From contig JARKIP010000042.1 of assembly GCA_029990175.1 (NCBI GenBank), forward strand, positions 1,364,001 to 1,428,000: a stretch of DNA of 64,000 nucleotides, given 5' to 3'. A program made the translations under genes and the position numbers. Source of the DNA: Petunia secreta (Eukaryota > Streptophyta > Magnoliopsida > Solanales > Solanaceae). The notes beneath the pieces are model-generated. The model searched no databases and was not told where the DNA came from. It worked only from the letters and a program-made list of their open reading frames with translations. Position 1 is the stretch's first letter. Every line of letters starts with the position of its first letter. Shown here in pieces: positions 23,402-35,108 of this stretch.

Positions 23402-23579
23402 TTGTCAACTCTTTAACACTCGAACAGGATTTAAAAAATAATCCTCAGCTACAATTTTTAATACTTAAACAAGATTAGAATAAAAATATTGTCAACTTTT
23501 TAACACTCAAACAAGATTTAAAAAATAATCCTCAACTACAATTGTTTAACACTCAAACAAGATTAGAATAAAAATATTA
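23402..23579. repeat. 87-bp tandem duplication
   Basis: Two copies of an AT-rich 87-bp unit beginning TTGTCAACT.TTTAACACTC, just beyond the 3' end of the DUF1985 pseudogene. Confidence 0.85.
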
Positions 23580-23634
23580 CAACAATCTTATAAAGATTGA
23601 CAAATCAATCTTTGTTCTCATCTTTTTTAATACA

Positions 23635-26334
23635 CTATTTGTCATAACTCTCCAATACACTCGACATAATTTCTTCGGGATCTTGACCAACTTCTCCATT
23701 TAAGTTCGATTCCGATTCGACATGGGATGCATCCTCCGCTTCATAAAACTGTTCCCCAGTATCCTCCCCATTTTTCATCAGCAGTTCATTATCACTCACA
23801 TTGGTGGCATCAACTGTATCGACATTAGCATCAGTTGCATTGGCATTGGCATTGGCATTGGTAATGGCATCGACATCAACTACCTTGGCATCAACTGCCT
23901 TGGCATCAACTGCATTGACATCAACTATATTGGCATCAACTGCATTGGCATTGGCATCAACTACATTGGCATTGGCATCAACTGCATTGGCATTGATGGC
24001 ACTGACAGTGGTGGCACTGACAGCAGCAACAACTTCATCAAATCTACACTTCTTTCTCAAAATTGTAGTGGTCTTTGCAGCGGTACTACGGTCCATTGCC
24101 TTCCCTTTCCTGTGCCTCATCAACCATACAGAAGGACGGTACAAGCAGCATATTGTCCTCTTTGGTTGTTCCGCTAGCATCTTAGCAACATCAACCAATT
24201 TTTCCTCCATTGTTGTCAGCCTATCGAGCACAACATGCAAAAAAGGACTTGTTGTACTGACACCACCACTTGAAAGACCTGCACCTTCACCAAAACTTTC
24301 TGTACGATCTCCACCAATATCTTCATCGCCTCTTGCATCTTCTTCACCATTTACATCCATATACCTTCACCAGCAGGATTAAGAGCAGTCTTCTTGATTG
24401 CTGTGGCTCCCTCAAGTTCTGCCCTAAAGGCATCCACTAACCCATCCTCAACTTTATCTGCATAGGGCACATATAAATCCTCCCACCCCGATCTCACTTC
24501 TTGATTAGTAGTAAATAAGTAAGGGCGCACGATCTGGATAGAAGTCGAGCAAATTAGTTTCTTACAGTTTGAATAAAAATATTAAATGACATGAAAATGG
24601 CGCAACGTTACCTTAATTTTATTTTCTCCTTCCACAAATGGATCGAATGATTTAGGCACCCTTTTACTATACCATTTGAGCATCTGAGGAGGGCACGACA
24701 TAGGAGACTGATATGTCAGCGCATATCTCCTTCCAATGGCAGGAAATGCTTCATTGACCCAGACCTAAGATAAAAGATTTAATCGGACTACGAAAAATGA
24801 AAACTTCACAATCAACTAACTATTGATTTATTGTATACTTACCAAAAATGCACAAGGGAAGTCAAAAAGAGCATATCTATGTGGTTTTCCTGTCTCACTA
24901 AAGTTTAATAATGCTTGGTCATGTCAAGCTTGGGCTTCAAATATTGAATCGTCAGCTTGAAGCACAACCTGCCCCATGGATACTTGGAGAAGAACTCCAG
25001 ATCATCAACCATACAAACCCATTTCTTCTCAACAGACTTTGAAGTATCCTTTTCCATCAACATCTTGTGGAGAAACCACAAAAGGCAAATCTTCAACTTT
25101 TTCTCTTTGTCAAATCTTCTGCTAGTTTTCAACACCCTCGATAGCCTCGACGATGTCACTTTACCATTCGTCTCAGTGGATGTTTTCCAAGTTACTTTTT
25201 CATAAAATTCCTCATCTTTCTTCACAACCTTATTCTTTGCTTTATCACTGGGTTTTACCCCACACTCCAAACCAGTCATTAGAGCAAACTCCCTAAGCCC
25301 AAAACAAGCTGGCTTCCCATCAATCAAGAACCAAACCTCTTGACGCATTTTATCCTTTATTCTATGAAGAAGTAGGGAATAGACCATCTAACTATTGAAT
25401 TCCCAAAATTGGGATATTTCAAGGAACTTCCCAAATACAGTCTCCTTAAATTTCTTTTCTAATTTTAATGTTTTCAACAACTTTTTAAATAAATATAATT
25501 TTTTAATGCTAGATCGAACAGATATCTTCACCCGGAATGATGTAATTTCATCAAGCCAAGTTTTAAGTCGATACCTTTGAACGTTGATTTCCTTGATGCA
25601 TCGAGGAACTGATAAACGGTCCAACTCACACTCAGGCTCCCTTGCTCATCCCCTTCTTGATCAGTTTCTTCATCAATTTATTCTTCAATTGCTGCTGCTG
25701 CTGCTTCTTCTTCTTCTTCTTCTTCTTCTTCTTCTTCTTCTTCTTCTTCTTCTTCTTCTTCACAACTTTCATCTTCTCTCGATTCCTCTCTGTTTCTTTC
25801 ATCACGAGAAGCAGAACTTTTTCCATCATCTCCACCACTATCATCCATGCTTTCCTTACATTTCCCTGCATCGGAGAGTTCATCCGCTTGAAAAGCGTCG
25901 ATTTCAGCCAAAAGATCCTCAGTTTGGGGTTCCACTTGGGCCTCTTCATCCACAATATATTTTGCAGAGTGATCCTTTACGGTCTTTTGAATTTGGGGTT
26001 CTTTTACACCAACTTCAGTATCCATTAAACCAGTTTCAATGAGTGGAGATTGATTGTCATCTGCTGCTGGATTATTAGCACTTTCAGGAACTCCAACACT
26101 TGTGGGTTTATTGTCATATGCTTTTGGATGTTTATCAAGTTCAGCAACTTCAGTTTCATCTCCTCCACCACTTGGAGGTTAATTGTCACCTTTTGCTGAA
26201 TGTTTATCCAATTCAGCAACATCAGGTTTAAGAATTTGTCTAACACTGTCATCTTCTTCAAATTGCTTACTAGCCTCTTTCTTTTTAGATTTACCGTTTC
26301 GAGCAGCCGTATTGATTTGATTCAGCCCTGCCAT
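23635..26334 (-). pseudogene. DUF1985-domain gene, three exons, broken
   Basis: Start ATG at 26334 (MAGLNQINTAARNGKSKKKE). Exon 1 runs to 24843, exon 2 is 24766-24613 and exon 3 is 24533-23635. Both introns have GT-AG ends and join in phase 0 (..CAFL/VWVNEAFPAIGRRYAL and ..ENKIK/IVRPYLF). Exon 1 encodes repeated AELDKH-type segments, a Glu run over the (TTC)n tract, then a DUF1985-like domain (KETVFGKFLEI, WFLIDGKPACFGLREFALMT, CLLWFLHKMLMEKD, VDDLEFFSKYPWGRLCFKLT). Exon 3 carries an Asn/Asp/Ala/Val low-complexity repeat (about 23800-24010). In-frame stops occur at 26179, 25678 and 25388; frames shift near 25655, 24910 and 24360. DUF1985 is often linked to Ulp1-type cysteine proteases in plant transposons and their relatives; no such domain is seen. 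Role unknown. Confidence 0.8.
25704..25761. repeat. (TTC)n microsatellite encoding a Glu run
   Basis: About 19 TTC units preceded by (GCT)n. On the coding (minus) strand this gives a poly-Glu tract followed by Ala residues in exon 1 of the DUF1985 pseudogene. Confidence 0.95.
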
Positions 26335-28629
26335 TACTTTATCTACATACAGAAGCAATCAACACTAAGTAAACAACAATATAAAATAAAAAGGAAAATA
26401 TTGGAAAGAACAATAAACAAAAAACAAAATTTCTTCAAAAAACACTATTGACGTTTCTTCATAAGTTCTAAGACCTTTATGAGAACCAGAAAAAAAAAAT
26501 GCAACGATATTAAGGTTGCTCACCTGAAGAAATTGGGATTTCTGAAAATTCTTCAACTGTTACTTCAAATCTTCGAAAAAATTGTTAAATAGCTGGATAA
26601 GAGACGAAATCGTTTAGGAGAACTTATGAAGGGACATGAAATCGGTTCGAAAAAATGGAAGAGGTGCGAGCAAAGAAGAACTCTTTTCTGATTACCCGTT
26701 TTTACTTTTTTGACCCGCTAAAATGACCCGGTTTGATTATGTTTATATACTTTTTTGTAATATGCACTTTTACCCATAAATTTCTCTACTTTTAATCTAG
26801 CCCCCAACCGCCACTTAACCACACTTCACATTTTTCCTTCAAAAAAATAAGTCAAAAAAAAAAAAGAAAATCATTTAGTTAAGTCAAGTTTTTGGAGGGT
26901 CTTTTAGTTAAAATCTTCTCGACTAACACTTTTGTGTTTCTTTTATTCCAAGTTGTAATTTATTTATGTTATTTTGTTTTGGTCTTTAAACTCTTTCTAG
27001 AGATTAAAATTCTGGTGATTTTCTACTATCAATTGAAGATTAAAATCATCCTAATTTTTTACTCTAATTTCAAGATTAAAATCGTAATATTCAACTGGTA
27101 TCTTAAAAATTTGTGTAGATCATTTTTGAGAACAATTCCAACAGAAATGGAACAACAATCCGTTCTTGTGGCTGCAAGTCCAAGCCGCTCTGTGTTTGCA
27201 TCGGCATAGGTACTCGCATTAACGCTCGAAATGTTTGGACTTTTTTCAACAGATGACAACGAAAGATATTCTTTTATCTAACAATTCTAAATCAACAAAA
27301 GTTCATTAGGAGGAAATTCTGGTCTTCGCTAAAAGGAAATCTCTACTATGAATATATTCTTTGTGACATGGAATGCTCGACAATAGAATGGTATAGTCAG
27401 TCGACAAATGAGTGATAGATAAGTATTCACATGTTTTGATCTTTAAATGGAGAAAACGGCGCTGCGAAAACATGGAGAAACAAAGAAATACTTCCATTCC
27501 TTTTGTACTAAAGATCCAAGCTGTCAATCAGATTAGTCATATCACCTCATGATCACTTATTTTTATTGACTGATACATTTATCTTCTCCAAATAATTCTG
27601 AAAAGCGAAGTCATTCATTCAAGAATAAGTGGATTCATACTTTATAAATTAACATGTGTTATGCATGAATCGTTATTTGTCAATGAACACGTTTATACGT
27701 TTATACTATTTCCAACCTGTCGCTAGATCTTTGTTTTTAATTCAAGATAATAATTGGATCGATACCTACAATATCAATGCATGCTGAAAGTCTAAATTTT
27801 TCCATTAATAAGTTGTAGCAGTAGACTGCAATAGTCGTAATAAATCATCATCTATTTAATACAGTAAGTTCTTTTCGTAGTTTTGTTTTGTTTTACGAAT
27901 ATTTTAGACTATGCATGTCTGCTGCGACCCTATTATTTGGCATTGAGAAATACTTTTTAGTTCTCTGTCAAATCCATACAAAAGCACAAAAAAAAAAAAA
28001 AAAAAAAAAATTTAACTAATATACATCAAAGATATAATTTTTTTTTTTTTTTACATTATCGAGTAATTTAAAATCTATTACAAGTTAATTTTCATGTATT
28101 CTTGCTCGTTGATCATATAACTTGAGAGAAGAAAGCAATTAATTACGGCATTTCTTATTAAGATAGATCAAACACAAAATGTGATTAGGTATATGGTTGC
28201 TAAAATTATGCTAGTGTCACTATCCACATTACGTGTATTAACCATTATTTGGATCTTGTATATAATTGGTATTTTAAATGCAAAACTTGAACTCAAAAAC
28301 CTAAATCATAAATATTTCTTTTCGAAATAGAATAATAACTTATATAACTTTTACCAAACATTGTACCATTGTTCTCATATTTTAGAACTTAAGTTCAGCC
28401 AATGTCACGATGTGCTTGGGTCTAAAGATGTAAGAAAATGCGCGTTCAAGAGTACGTCACTCAATTTTCTTTTCTGGAAATTCACATAAAACTAGTAAAA
28501 CCAGATGAATCGCGTGAATTAATCTTATTAACTCTGATTCTTAATTAGTACAGAAATACTTTTCGTAGTTTTTGTAATTTTCTTTCATAAAATGTCAAAA
28601 TGTGCTTGTGTTTGATGAATCAAAAGAAA
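26335..28629. other. Non-coding AT-rich stretch
   Basis: Upstream region of the DUF1985 pseudogene and beyond. It contains homopolymer tracts, including about 20 A near 27990-28010 and about 14 T near 28040. No gene, RNA or element end recognised. Confidence 0.55.
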
Positions 28630-28632
28630 GGG

Positions 28633-29012
28633 TTTTTTACACTCTATACCCATAAAATTTAAAGTATTTACAAGTCATACCCATTAAAAATTATACTACC
28701 CATAAAACTAAAAGTATTTACCCAACCTACCCATTTATTATTGTATACCTTTGTTATGCCTTATAGGTGTATACCTTTAAGGTATACTGCATAAATTATG
28801 GTATAAAAGTCTGGAGGACCATTTATTATTATATACCTTTGTTATACCTTATATGTGTATACCTTTATGGTATACTGCATAAACTATAGTATACAAATCT
28901 GGATGGGTAGAGTGAGTAAATAGTTTAGTGGGTAGGTTGTGTAATATTTGAAAGTAGTGGATAATGACTGTAATTATTTTAGGTTTTGTGGGTATTTTTG
29001 TAAGTGTCCCAA
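28633..29012. mobile_element. Possible miniature inverted-repeat element
   Basis: Imperfect terminal inverted similarity: TTTACACTCTATACCCATAA on the left against TTGTGGGTATTTTTGTAAGT on the right. Nearby are ATTTACCCAACCTACCC and its reverse GGGTAGGTTGTGTAAT. The centre holds a two-copy 87-bp tandem duplication (from 28732 and 28819) rich in TATACC. No clear target duplication. Confidence 0.45.
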
Positions 29013-29413
29013 AAAAATGCCATACATACATTTGTAAAAGATCCATTTGCAAAAGGGGATAGAGCCAAGCACAGTAGTTAGTAACTTACGTAAAATTGAA
29101 CTAAAAATCTAAAATCCCTTCCGAATTTAATTATGTTGAGAGAAACATAAGCTCATTTAACTATTTTAATTATCTCTTTATATTAATGATACATATTTTT
29201 GATTTTTTTTTTTTGGTTGTAAAAGTTCAAAAAAGAATTTGAACTTCTGTTTTTGAAAAATACATGTTTTCTCGAGAACGTCGTTAAATCTATTTTATAC
29301 AACAAACTAATTTTTTATATAATTAGAAATGCATGTCACTTGAGCTGCAAAAACCACGTGTCATCTTAATTTTTACATAATTGCTCCGATCCACCTTAAA
29401 TATATTGACAAGT

Positions 29414-29480
29414 AAGGGTTGTCCCGATGGTAAGTACACCTCCAGCTTACAACCAAGAGGTTGTGGGTTCGAGTTACAGT
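29414..29480 (+). mobile_element. Truncated tRNA-derived SINE head
   Basis: GGTTGTCCCGATGGTAAGTA followed about 40 bp later by GGTTGTGGGTTCGAGTTACA. The second part matches a pol III B box (GGTTCGA-type) and the first resembles the degenerate A box of Solanaceae SINEs recalled from memory. The body and tail are missing; a GGGTGGGCA-ended element follows directly. Confidence 0.6.
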
Positions 29481-29489
29481 AGAAGTTAG

Positions 29490-29637
29490 GGGTGGGCACA
29501 AATCGATCGAGCCGTATTTTTTTAAAATTTGATTTTTGATTTTTTGTTTGGTTTTGGTTTTATATTTTACAATTTTTGGTTTTACAGTTTGGCTTTTGGT
29601 TTGGAAAAAAAATCGGTTAAAATTCGAAAAAAAATCG

Positions 29638-29673
<36 letters not shown>

Positions 29674-30016
29674 CCAAAAATAGGCCTTCATTGTCATTAA
29701 ATTTTAAAATTAAAGCCCATATCCCAAACTCCACTTCCATGTTCTTACAAGTTACGTACGAAGCTAAATGAGGAATAAATTATAAATGCATTTATTCTTA
29801 AATTATATTCCTATATTCTCAAAAACCAACTAACTTGATTTTGCCAAATTAGTTTATACATAGAAACCGAACTACTAAACCAAATTAAACCGAACCGAAT
29901 TCTTAAAAATCGAACCAAACCGAATTAATTTTGGTTTGGTTTTAGTTTCTAATATTACCGAACCGAAAAACCAAACCGAAATTGTTTACACCGAATCGAA
30001 CCAACCGAATGCCCAC
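29490..30016. mobile_element. Probable hAT-type miniature element with GGTGGGCA ends
   Basis: Left end GGGTGGGCA, right end TGCCCACC. The inner sequences are rich in mirrored motifs (GGTTTTGGTTTTATATTTT on the left; ACCGAACCGAAAAACCAAAC on the right). An (AT)n tract lies inside. The right edge runs directly into the CACTA terminus, so its target duplication cannot be checked. Confidence 0.55.
29640..29671. repeat. (AT)n microsatellite
   Basis: About 15 uninterrupted AT/TA units. Confidence 0.95.
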
Positions 30017-30350
30017 CACTACAAGAAAAAGGGCCTTGAACGAAGGGAATTTCAGTTGTTAAAAGCCCAAATCTTGTCGTTATTGGGTAATAACGACTGA
30101 GAAAAATCCGGTCGTCACCGGTCGTTATAGCCTCTCACATTAAAAGTTCAACGACCGGATTAGAATTCGGTCGTTAAAACACATTTTACGACGTCAAGTA
30201 ATCCAGTCGTTATAACTCCTTTAGCGACTATATTTCCCTTTGTTAATTTCCAATTCTCTGTCGTCACATCACTCCAAAATGGCAACTAGTTCTAGTTTCA
30301 GCATCCAAGATTTCTTTCGCTAAATCTATTGCTTCCAACAACACTATTTT
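30017..30350 (+). mobile_element. CACTA (En/Spm) element terminus
   Basis: Starts CACTACAAGAAAAAGGGCC, the canonical end of CACTA transposons. It is followed by many subterminal motifs in both orientations (GTCGTTA, AACGACCGG, CGGTCGTTAT). Interrupted at 30350 by element TA; the sequence resumes at 39912 with TTTTTAACGACC. No transposase seen. The matching right terminus (..TTCTTGTAGTG) was not found in the window. Confidence 0.8.
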
Positions 30351-31013
30351 TGTTTAACCTAGGTCCGATTTTAGGCCAATTAATAATTAAATTTATATTT
30401 GCGGAGTCACGATCAATAGTTTAGATTAAGAGTTTGAATAACGAACTAAAGCAACGTTAGATCCAAACAGGAATTAGCAAAGATAAAGAGTAAATAGGGG
30501 CAAACAGAAGTAGCCGTGTTGTATCGCTTATCTCCGGGGAGAGCTCTTTGATACCAATCGTACTTTAGAAGATTAGAGAGATGAATGTAAGTAAGCAGTC
30601 AGATTTGAGCAAGAGTGAGGGAGTATTATTATTGATATTGTAGACAGGAAGTAAAGTTGTGTTGCAATGGTTTAGAACAAATGCTATTTATAGGTCTGAT
30701 AGGCATCCGTTGGGGTTTTTGTAACCGCTGAGCACGTATCTGGTGGATATGTAACCACTGGGCACGTATCCGTTCGATATGTAACCGCTGGGTTGTAATG
30801 ATTTCCTTTATGATCATTAATTGAGTAATCGCGCGTGATTGGGTTAGTAATTGCTCACTCAGATCGTGTTGACTGGTGAAGCGTCTCATAAATGCTTTGA
30901 GTCTTTTCGTGATAACTGTCTGCTCGTTAGATATCTGACCGGTGGAACTTCTGCCCGTGCCACGTAGTGGACACGTGCCATCTTTCAGGTGTTGTCAGCT
31001 TTTATCCAATACA
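30351..31013 (-). repeat. TA 3' LTR
   Basis: On the minus strand it starts TGTATTGGATAAAAGCTGAC and ends ..GGTTAAACA. It contains three 30-bp tandem units beginning GTAACC.CTG (30721, 30751, 30781). A TATA-like TATAAATAGC lies at 30683-30692 (minus). Confidence 0.93.
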
Positions 31014-31456
31014 GATAGTCCCCGCACTTCTCGAGCAGAGTATCTGTTCGAGGAGTGGACATGAATTTTGGCGGGAATTTCTGCTTTGTAAAATCCTATC
31101 TTTGTGTGACGAGGCTTAGTGACGCATGCATCTTATCAGCTACGTGACAAACCCTTATGATGTGCGCATTAAATGCGCCGTATAAAAAAGCAATTGCAGC
31201 TGGCATGCCTGCGCGTTTGCAGTCTACTCTGAAGTGACTACTGCGCGTCCCAAGGATAAGAATGATGATTTTAACCGCCTCAATCACGTGCACACGTCGA
31301 CTGTTGATCGCGAGGTGACCGCTGCATTTCAGGGTAATGATGACACTATAAAAATTGGCGAAACCTATTCCTTCTTTTGACGGTCGGATCTGATCGTGGT
31401 CTCTTGGATAACTTCCACGTGTTTCGAAGGAACTTGATGGGCTGAATTTTCATTCT

Positions 31457-31464
31457 TATAAATA
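31457..31464 (+). promoter_or_regulatory. TATA box of the TA antisense gene
   Basis: TATAAATA about 120 bp before the ATG at 31580 and about 440 bp inside the 3' LTR. The same element is kept at 41799-41806 in TB. This suggests the plus-strand gene has its own promoter rather than using the LTR. Confidence 0.65.
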
Positions 31465-31579
31465 AGGGTTTGCTGAATGAGAAACCTTTTACTTGCTTTT
31501 ATTTCTTCTCTGTTGCTTCTTGAAAGTCTTTGAATCAGCTTTCAATTCTTCTTGCGAACTTCATAACTCTTCAGAAATC

Positions 31580-34367
31580 ATGTCTTCAAGAGCTAGAAAA
31601 AATCAAAATGTAGACATGGCTGGTAGTTCCTCAGCGGCCACTCATAGGCCCAGGGCTACTCAGGCTACTGCTGTGGAGATTATCCCCAAAAAATGGGGTG
31701 AGCTGGAGGCAGACTGCAATATTAAGGCCTTCAATAATCATCAAGGGGATACGCGCAACTGGCCGGCGTATAGATTTAAATCTGGGATCACATCGGAGCT
31801 GATCCCACGAGTTAGGATGGACTGCCACTAGGATGATAGGATTCCCCTCTTACCGGTCTCCGAAGAGGAGAATATTACCTCTCACAGGGCTGGGTGGACA
31901 GCTATGTGCACCTACCCTTTCACAGTGGGATGTAAACTGTCCCTGCATCCTGTGCTGTAAGGCTCTGCAGGGAGTATTTACTCTGCCTGGGGAAACTGTG
32001 CCCCGGTATATATAGAATAGTTTCGCTTTTGGATTGGTTTGCGATGGAAACCGATCAATCTTTTGGATATGAACATTTCATTTCTTTGTATAGCATACAA
32101 ATTTTTGAAGACGGCTATGTAAATGCCAGGATGCTTGGAAGCAAGGGCTTGGTGCGCAGTTCTGAGGACACGGGTGACCGGGGTTGGTTACACCGGTATG
32201 TGTTTGTGTGCTCCTCGGCCTTGGCTTTCGACTCCAAGACTTATCTTCCCGAAGTTTGGAACAAGAAGCGTAAGTTCCCGAGTATTTTTGAGATTTTTCG
32301 TATTCTTCCTTTTCTTCTTATTTGCTTACTTCTTCTGACTCCTTTTTGTAGCGGCCAAGCGACCCTACGACAGGCTCATATCTGTTGATGTGCTGACGGT
32401 GTGGGTTGAGGCAATTTTGAAGGAGTTCACTCCTGAGAGGAGAGAATGGGCGCATTTTGCTGCGCATAAGAGTTTGACCGTGAAAAATCATGGTGAGAGT
32501 ATTTCTGCTTTCATGATTATTCCTCTCCTTTGTAGCTTCTCCGCGTCTGACGATTTTCACTTTTGCAGGTCTGGGTACTCAAGGGGACTTCTTTGTTGCT
32601 CCCCCTCAGGACGTGCCTTCCGAACCTGTCGCTGATCTAGATGCTGAGGCCGCATCTATACTAGCTTCAGTGGAGGCATTGCGCCGCAGGGAGGTTGGCG
32701 AGGAACTCTTGTCCGGTGGCCTTGGTTCCTTAAAAAGGAAGAAGAAGAGCCAGGATGAGGGCGGAGCACGGAAAAAGTCTGCTCGTAAGACTTCCGATGC
32801 TGCCGGGAAAGCCTCAACTGCTGGGGGTGAGCCTTCGCCTAGGCCAATGTACCAGAGTCTGCTGAAGAGAATATCAAGACTACTGCCGGAGTCCCCGAGT
32901 CTGCATGGGGAGAAGGTTTAGACAAGGAGGTTATCGATCTCTCAGATACTGAGATCGAAGCCAATGAACCCCTTGTGCGAAAACCTTATCTCCGAAGTGA
33001 TAAGAGAAAGGTTGAAGAGGAAGCTGCCCGTACTCCAGAGAGGAGTCCCCGAGTTGATGATGGGGTGAAGGCGGCTCCTTCTCGTGTGGACAAAGGGAAA
33101 AGGAAAATAGGAGAAGAAGAAGAAGAAGAAGAAAAAGAAGAAGCAAGGGAAGAGGCTTCCCAAGAGAGTGGCCGAGGTCCTCGTGTTTTTCATTTCAGAC
33201 CTGGAGAATGTGGCCACTGAGGGGGCTACGCCTGTCGGTCTTCGCGAGTGTGACACGATAGACCCTGGAGTGGAAGGTGATTCCAACTTATCAACAACAA
33301 GGCACATTTGGTGGTCAGTCATCGACGGCCAAACCGGATTGAAGGATATTAGGGGTGTGCGTTACAAGTTTGGGCCAAACTATCCTTCTGAACAGGCTTG
33401 GAAACCCAAGTACTGTGAGAGGAAGCATACCATTAAACTGTCCACTGATGTTAACTTCATATCTGGGCCGGGTGGCTTAGCCAAGGCTGTCTCTTCGCTC
33501 ATCGGCCCCCGGGAAGAATGGGTGATGAGGGAACTGAGTGATGAGGAGTTAGCCTTTCAGATTGTTGCTGATTCTGCCCGGGTAAATATTTTACCGCTTT
33601 GTGTTGGGAATAACTTCGAGCTCAAGTTTCTAACTTTCGCTTTGTTTTTTCAGTCAAGTATGGTGGCTGCCGAACTCATGTTCCGCTCCAGGATCAATAA
33701 CGTCGATCAAGTACTCGAGGTAAAGAAAGAGTTGTTGGATGCTCTGAAGGAGAACAAGATTCTGGCAGAGCAGTGTGGTCTCATAGGGAGTGAAGTTAAT
33801 CGACTAAAGGATGTTAGCACTGAGCGACTTGAGTAGATTAACGAACTTTCCAAGGAGAAGGACCCTCTTTTTAGAGAAAAACAAGGGTTCGCACGCTCTG
33901 CCCAGGGCCTTGAGAGTTTACTTGAAGAATGTAAGGCTTTGTTGAACAGTGCTATTGATGATCGCGCATCTCTTGAGATGAATCTGCAAAGGGCTAACGA
34001 AGAATCCGTTAGTGCCAAAGCTTAGCTTCAGGCTGCTAAGGATCAAGTTGCACAGTTGATGAGTGATCAGACCGCACTATCCAAAGACCTGGCAAACCTG
34101 CGCGATCAATATGAGATTAAAGCCAAACTTGCTGCGCTCGAAGCTAAACGTTCATTGCTTGGGCAGATTCAAGCTAAGCAGGTTAATGTTGAAGAGATGC
34201 TGCAGATGACAAAAAGTGATGTTCGCAGAATAAGACAAGCTCTGACGCTTTCTCCTGAGGAGTTTGAAGGTGAAGATGAGGATGAAGACGATGGCGAGAA
34301 CTCGGGGGACGATGGCAGAATCGACGGAGTTGGGGCGTCGGGTTCTGATCGTAGCCCCAAAAGCTGA
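31580..34367 (+). pseudogene. TA antisense gene: PF04195-like, coiled-coil, acidic-tail protein with three introns
   Basis: Runs opposite to gag-pol. Exons 31580-32269, 32352-32492, 32569-33581 and 33655-34367; introns of 82, 76 and 73 bp, all GT-AG. The intact protein would be about 850 residues. Exon 1 starts MSSRARKNQNVDMAGSSSAA and contains a stretch resembling the 'putative gypsy type transposon' domain (PF04195). Exon 3 is Lys/Glu-rich, then has KDIRGVRYKFGPNYPSEQAW. Exon 4 is a long heptad-rich coiled coil with an Asp/Glu tail ending GSDRSPKS. Lesions: stop at 31829, 1-nt loss near 31957, frameshifts near 32840 and 33190, stops at 33834 and 34023. Function unknown; extra ORFs in Tat elements are an established observation. 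A structural or regulatory partner of gag is one guess. Confidence 0.8.
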
Positions 34368-35108
34368 TGCCCTTTCCCAATCTTTAAATTTGTTCATCTG
34401 GCGAGAGCCGGATTTAGTTGTTTGTGGACAGAGGTCTTGTAAAGACTCTCTGATTTCTGTATGGCCGGTTCCATTTGGCCTTTGATCACTCTGTAAACTT
34501 TTGTCAGCCGTTTTCGACATCTTATCATTTCACATGTATATATATATATGGTTTTAGATCTATTCAATGACTATATTTAGCCTGAATTTTTGATCTTTTG
34601 TTTGTATGTATTGTGGCCTTCGTGCCTTATGTTCAGAACCTTTATTTTTATGAAGTTTGAACTTTATTAAGTTCTGGTCTCCAAAAGTTTGCCTGAATGT
34701 TTTAACTTAGCCTTTCCTTAGGAAGAGGTCGTAAGTTATGAATAATCTGCGCCGATTTTTTATTCTGACCGAGTTGTGGTTGTTAAACTTTTGGCCGAAT
34801 TGTTGGCCTTTGCGCACAACTTTGCTTATCGAAAGTCGTCGCATGACTTTGTAGATTGGCTCTGGCCGAGTCGCTGGCCTTGTGAACGACTTCTTTTATT
34901 TTTGTGGAAGTTTGTCATGTAAAAGATTTTGAAAAACTTCAAAAACTTCGCCTTTTGGCAAGGTCTTTTGCCTTTATGAAGGTCTTATCTGGCCTACAGG
35001 GGCCTCTCACCCCCTCATTGTTTTTATGTTGGAACACGGGAAGTGATAACATAAAAAAAGCTGAGGTAAGCTGTATATAGAAGAACACATATAACCAAAT
35101 GAGGAGTG
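34368..35108. other. Convergent spacer of TA
   Basis: About 740 bp after the antisense stop, rich in TTGGCC / GGCCTT phrases, probably the 3' UTR of the antisense gene. No coding potential. A T-run on the minus strand (35054-35060) lies downstream of the tRNA-like sequence. Confidence 0.6.

Noticed and set aside
23722..24382. Plus-strand ORFs rich in Gly/Ile or Ala/Ser/Thr
   Set aside because: Shadows of the low-complexity Asn/Asp/Ala/Val repeat of the minus-strand DUF1985 pseudogene.
25584..26042. Plus-strand poly-Leu/poly-Phe ORFs
   Set aside because: Opposite-strand reading of the (TTC)n tract that encodes poly-Glu.
30711..30800. 30-bp repeats that might suggest a CRISPR-like array
   Set aside because: Direct tandem units without spacers, inside a plant LTR.
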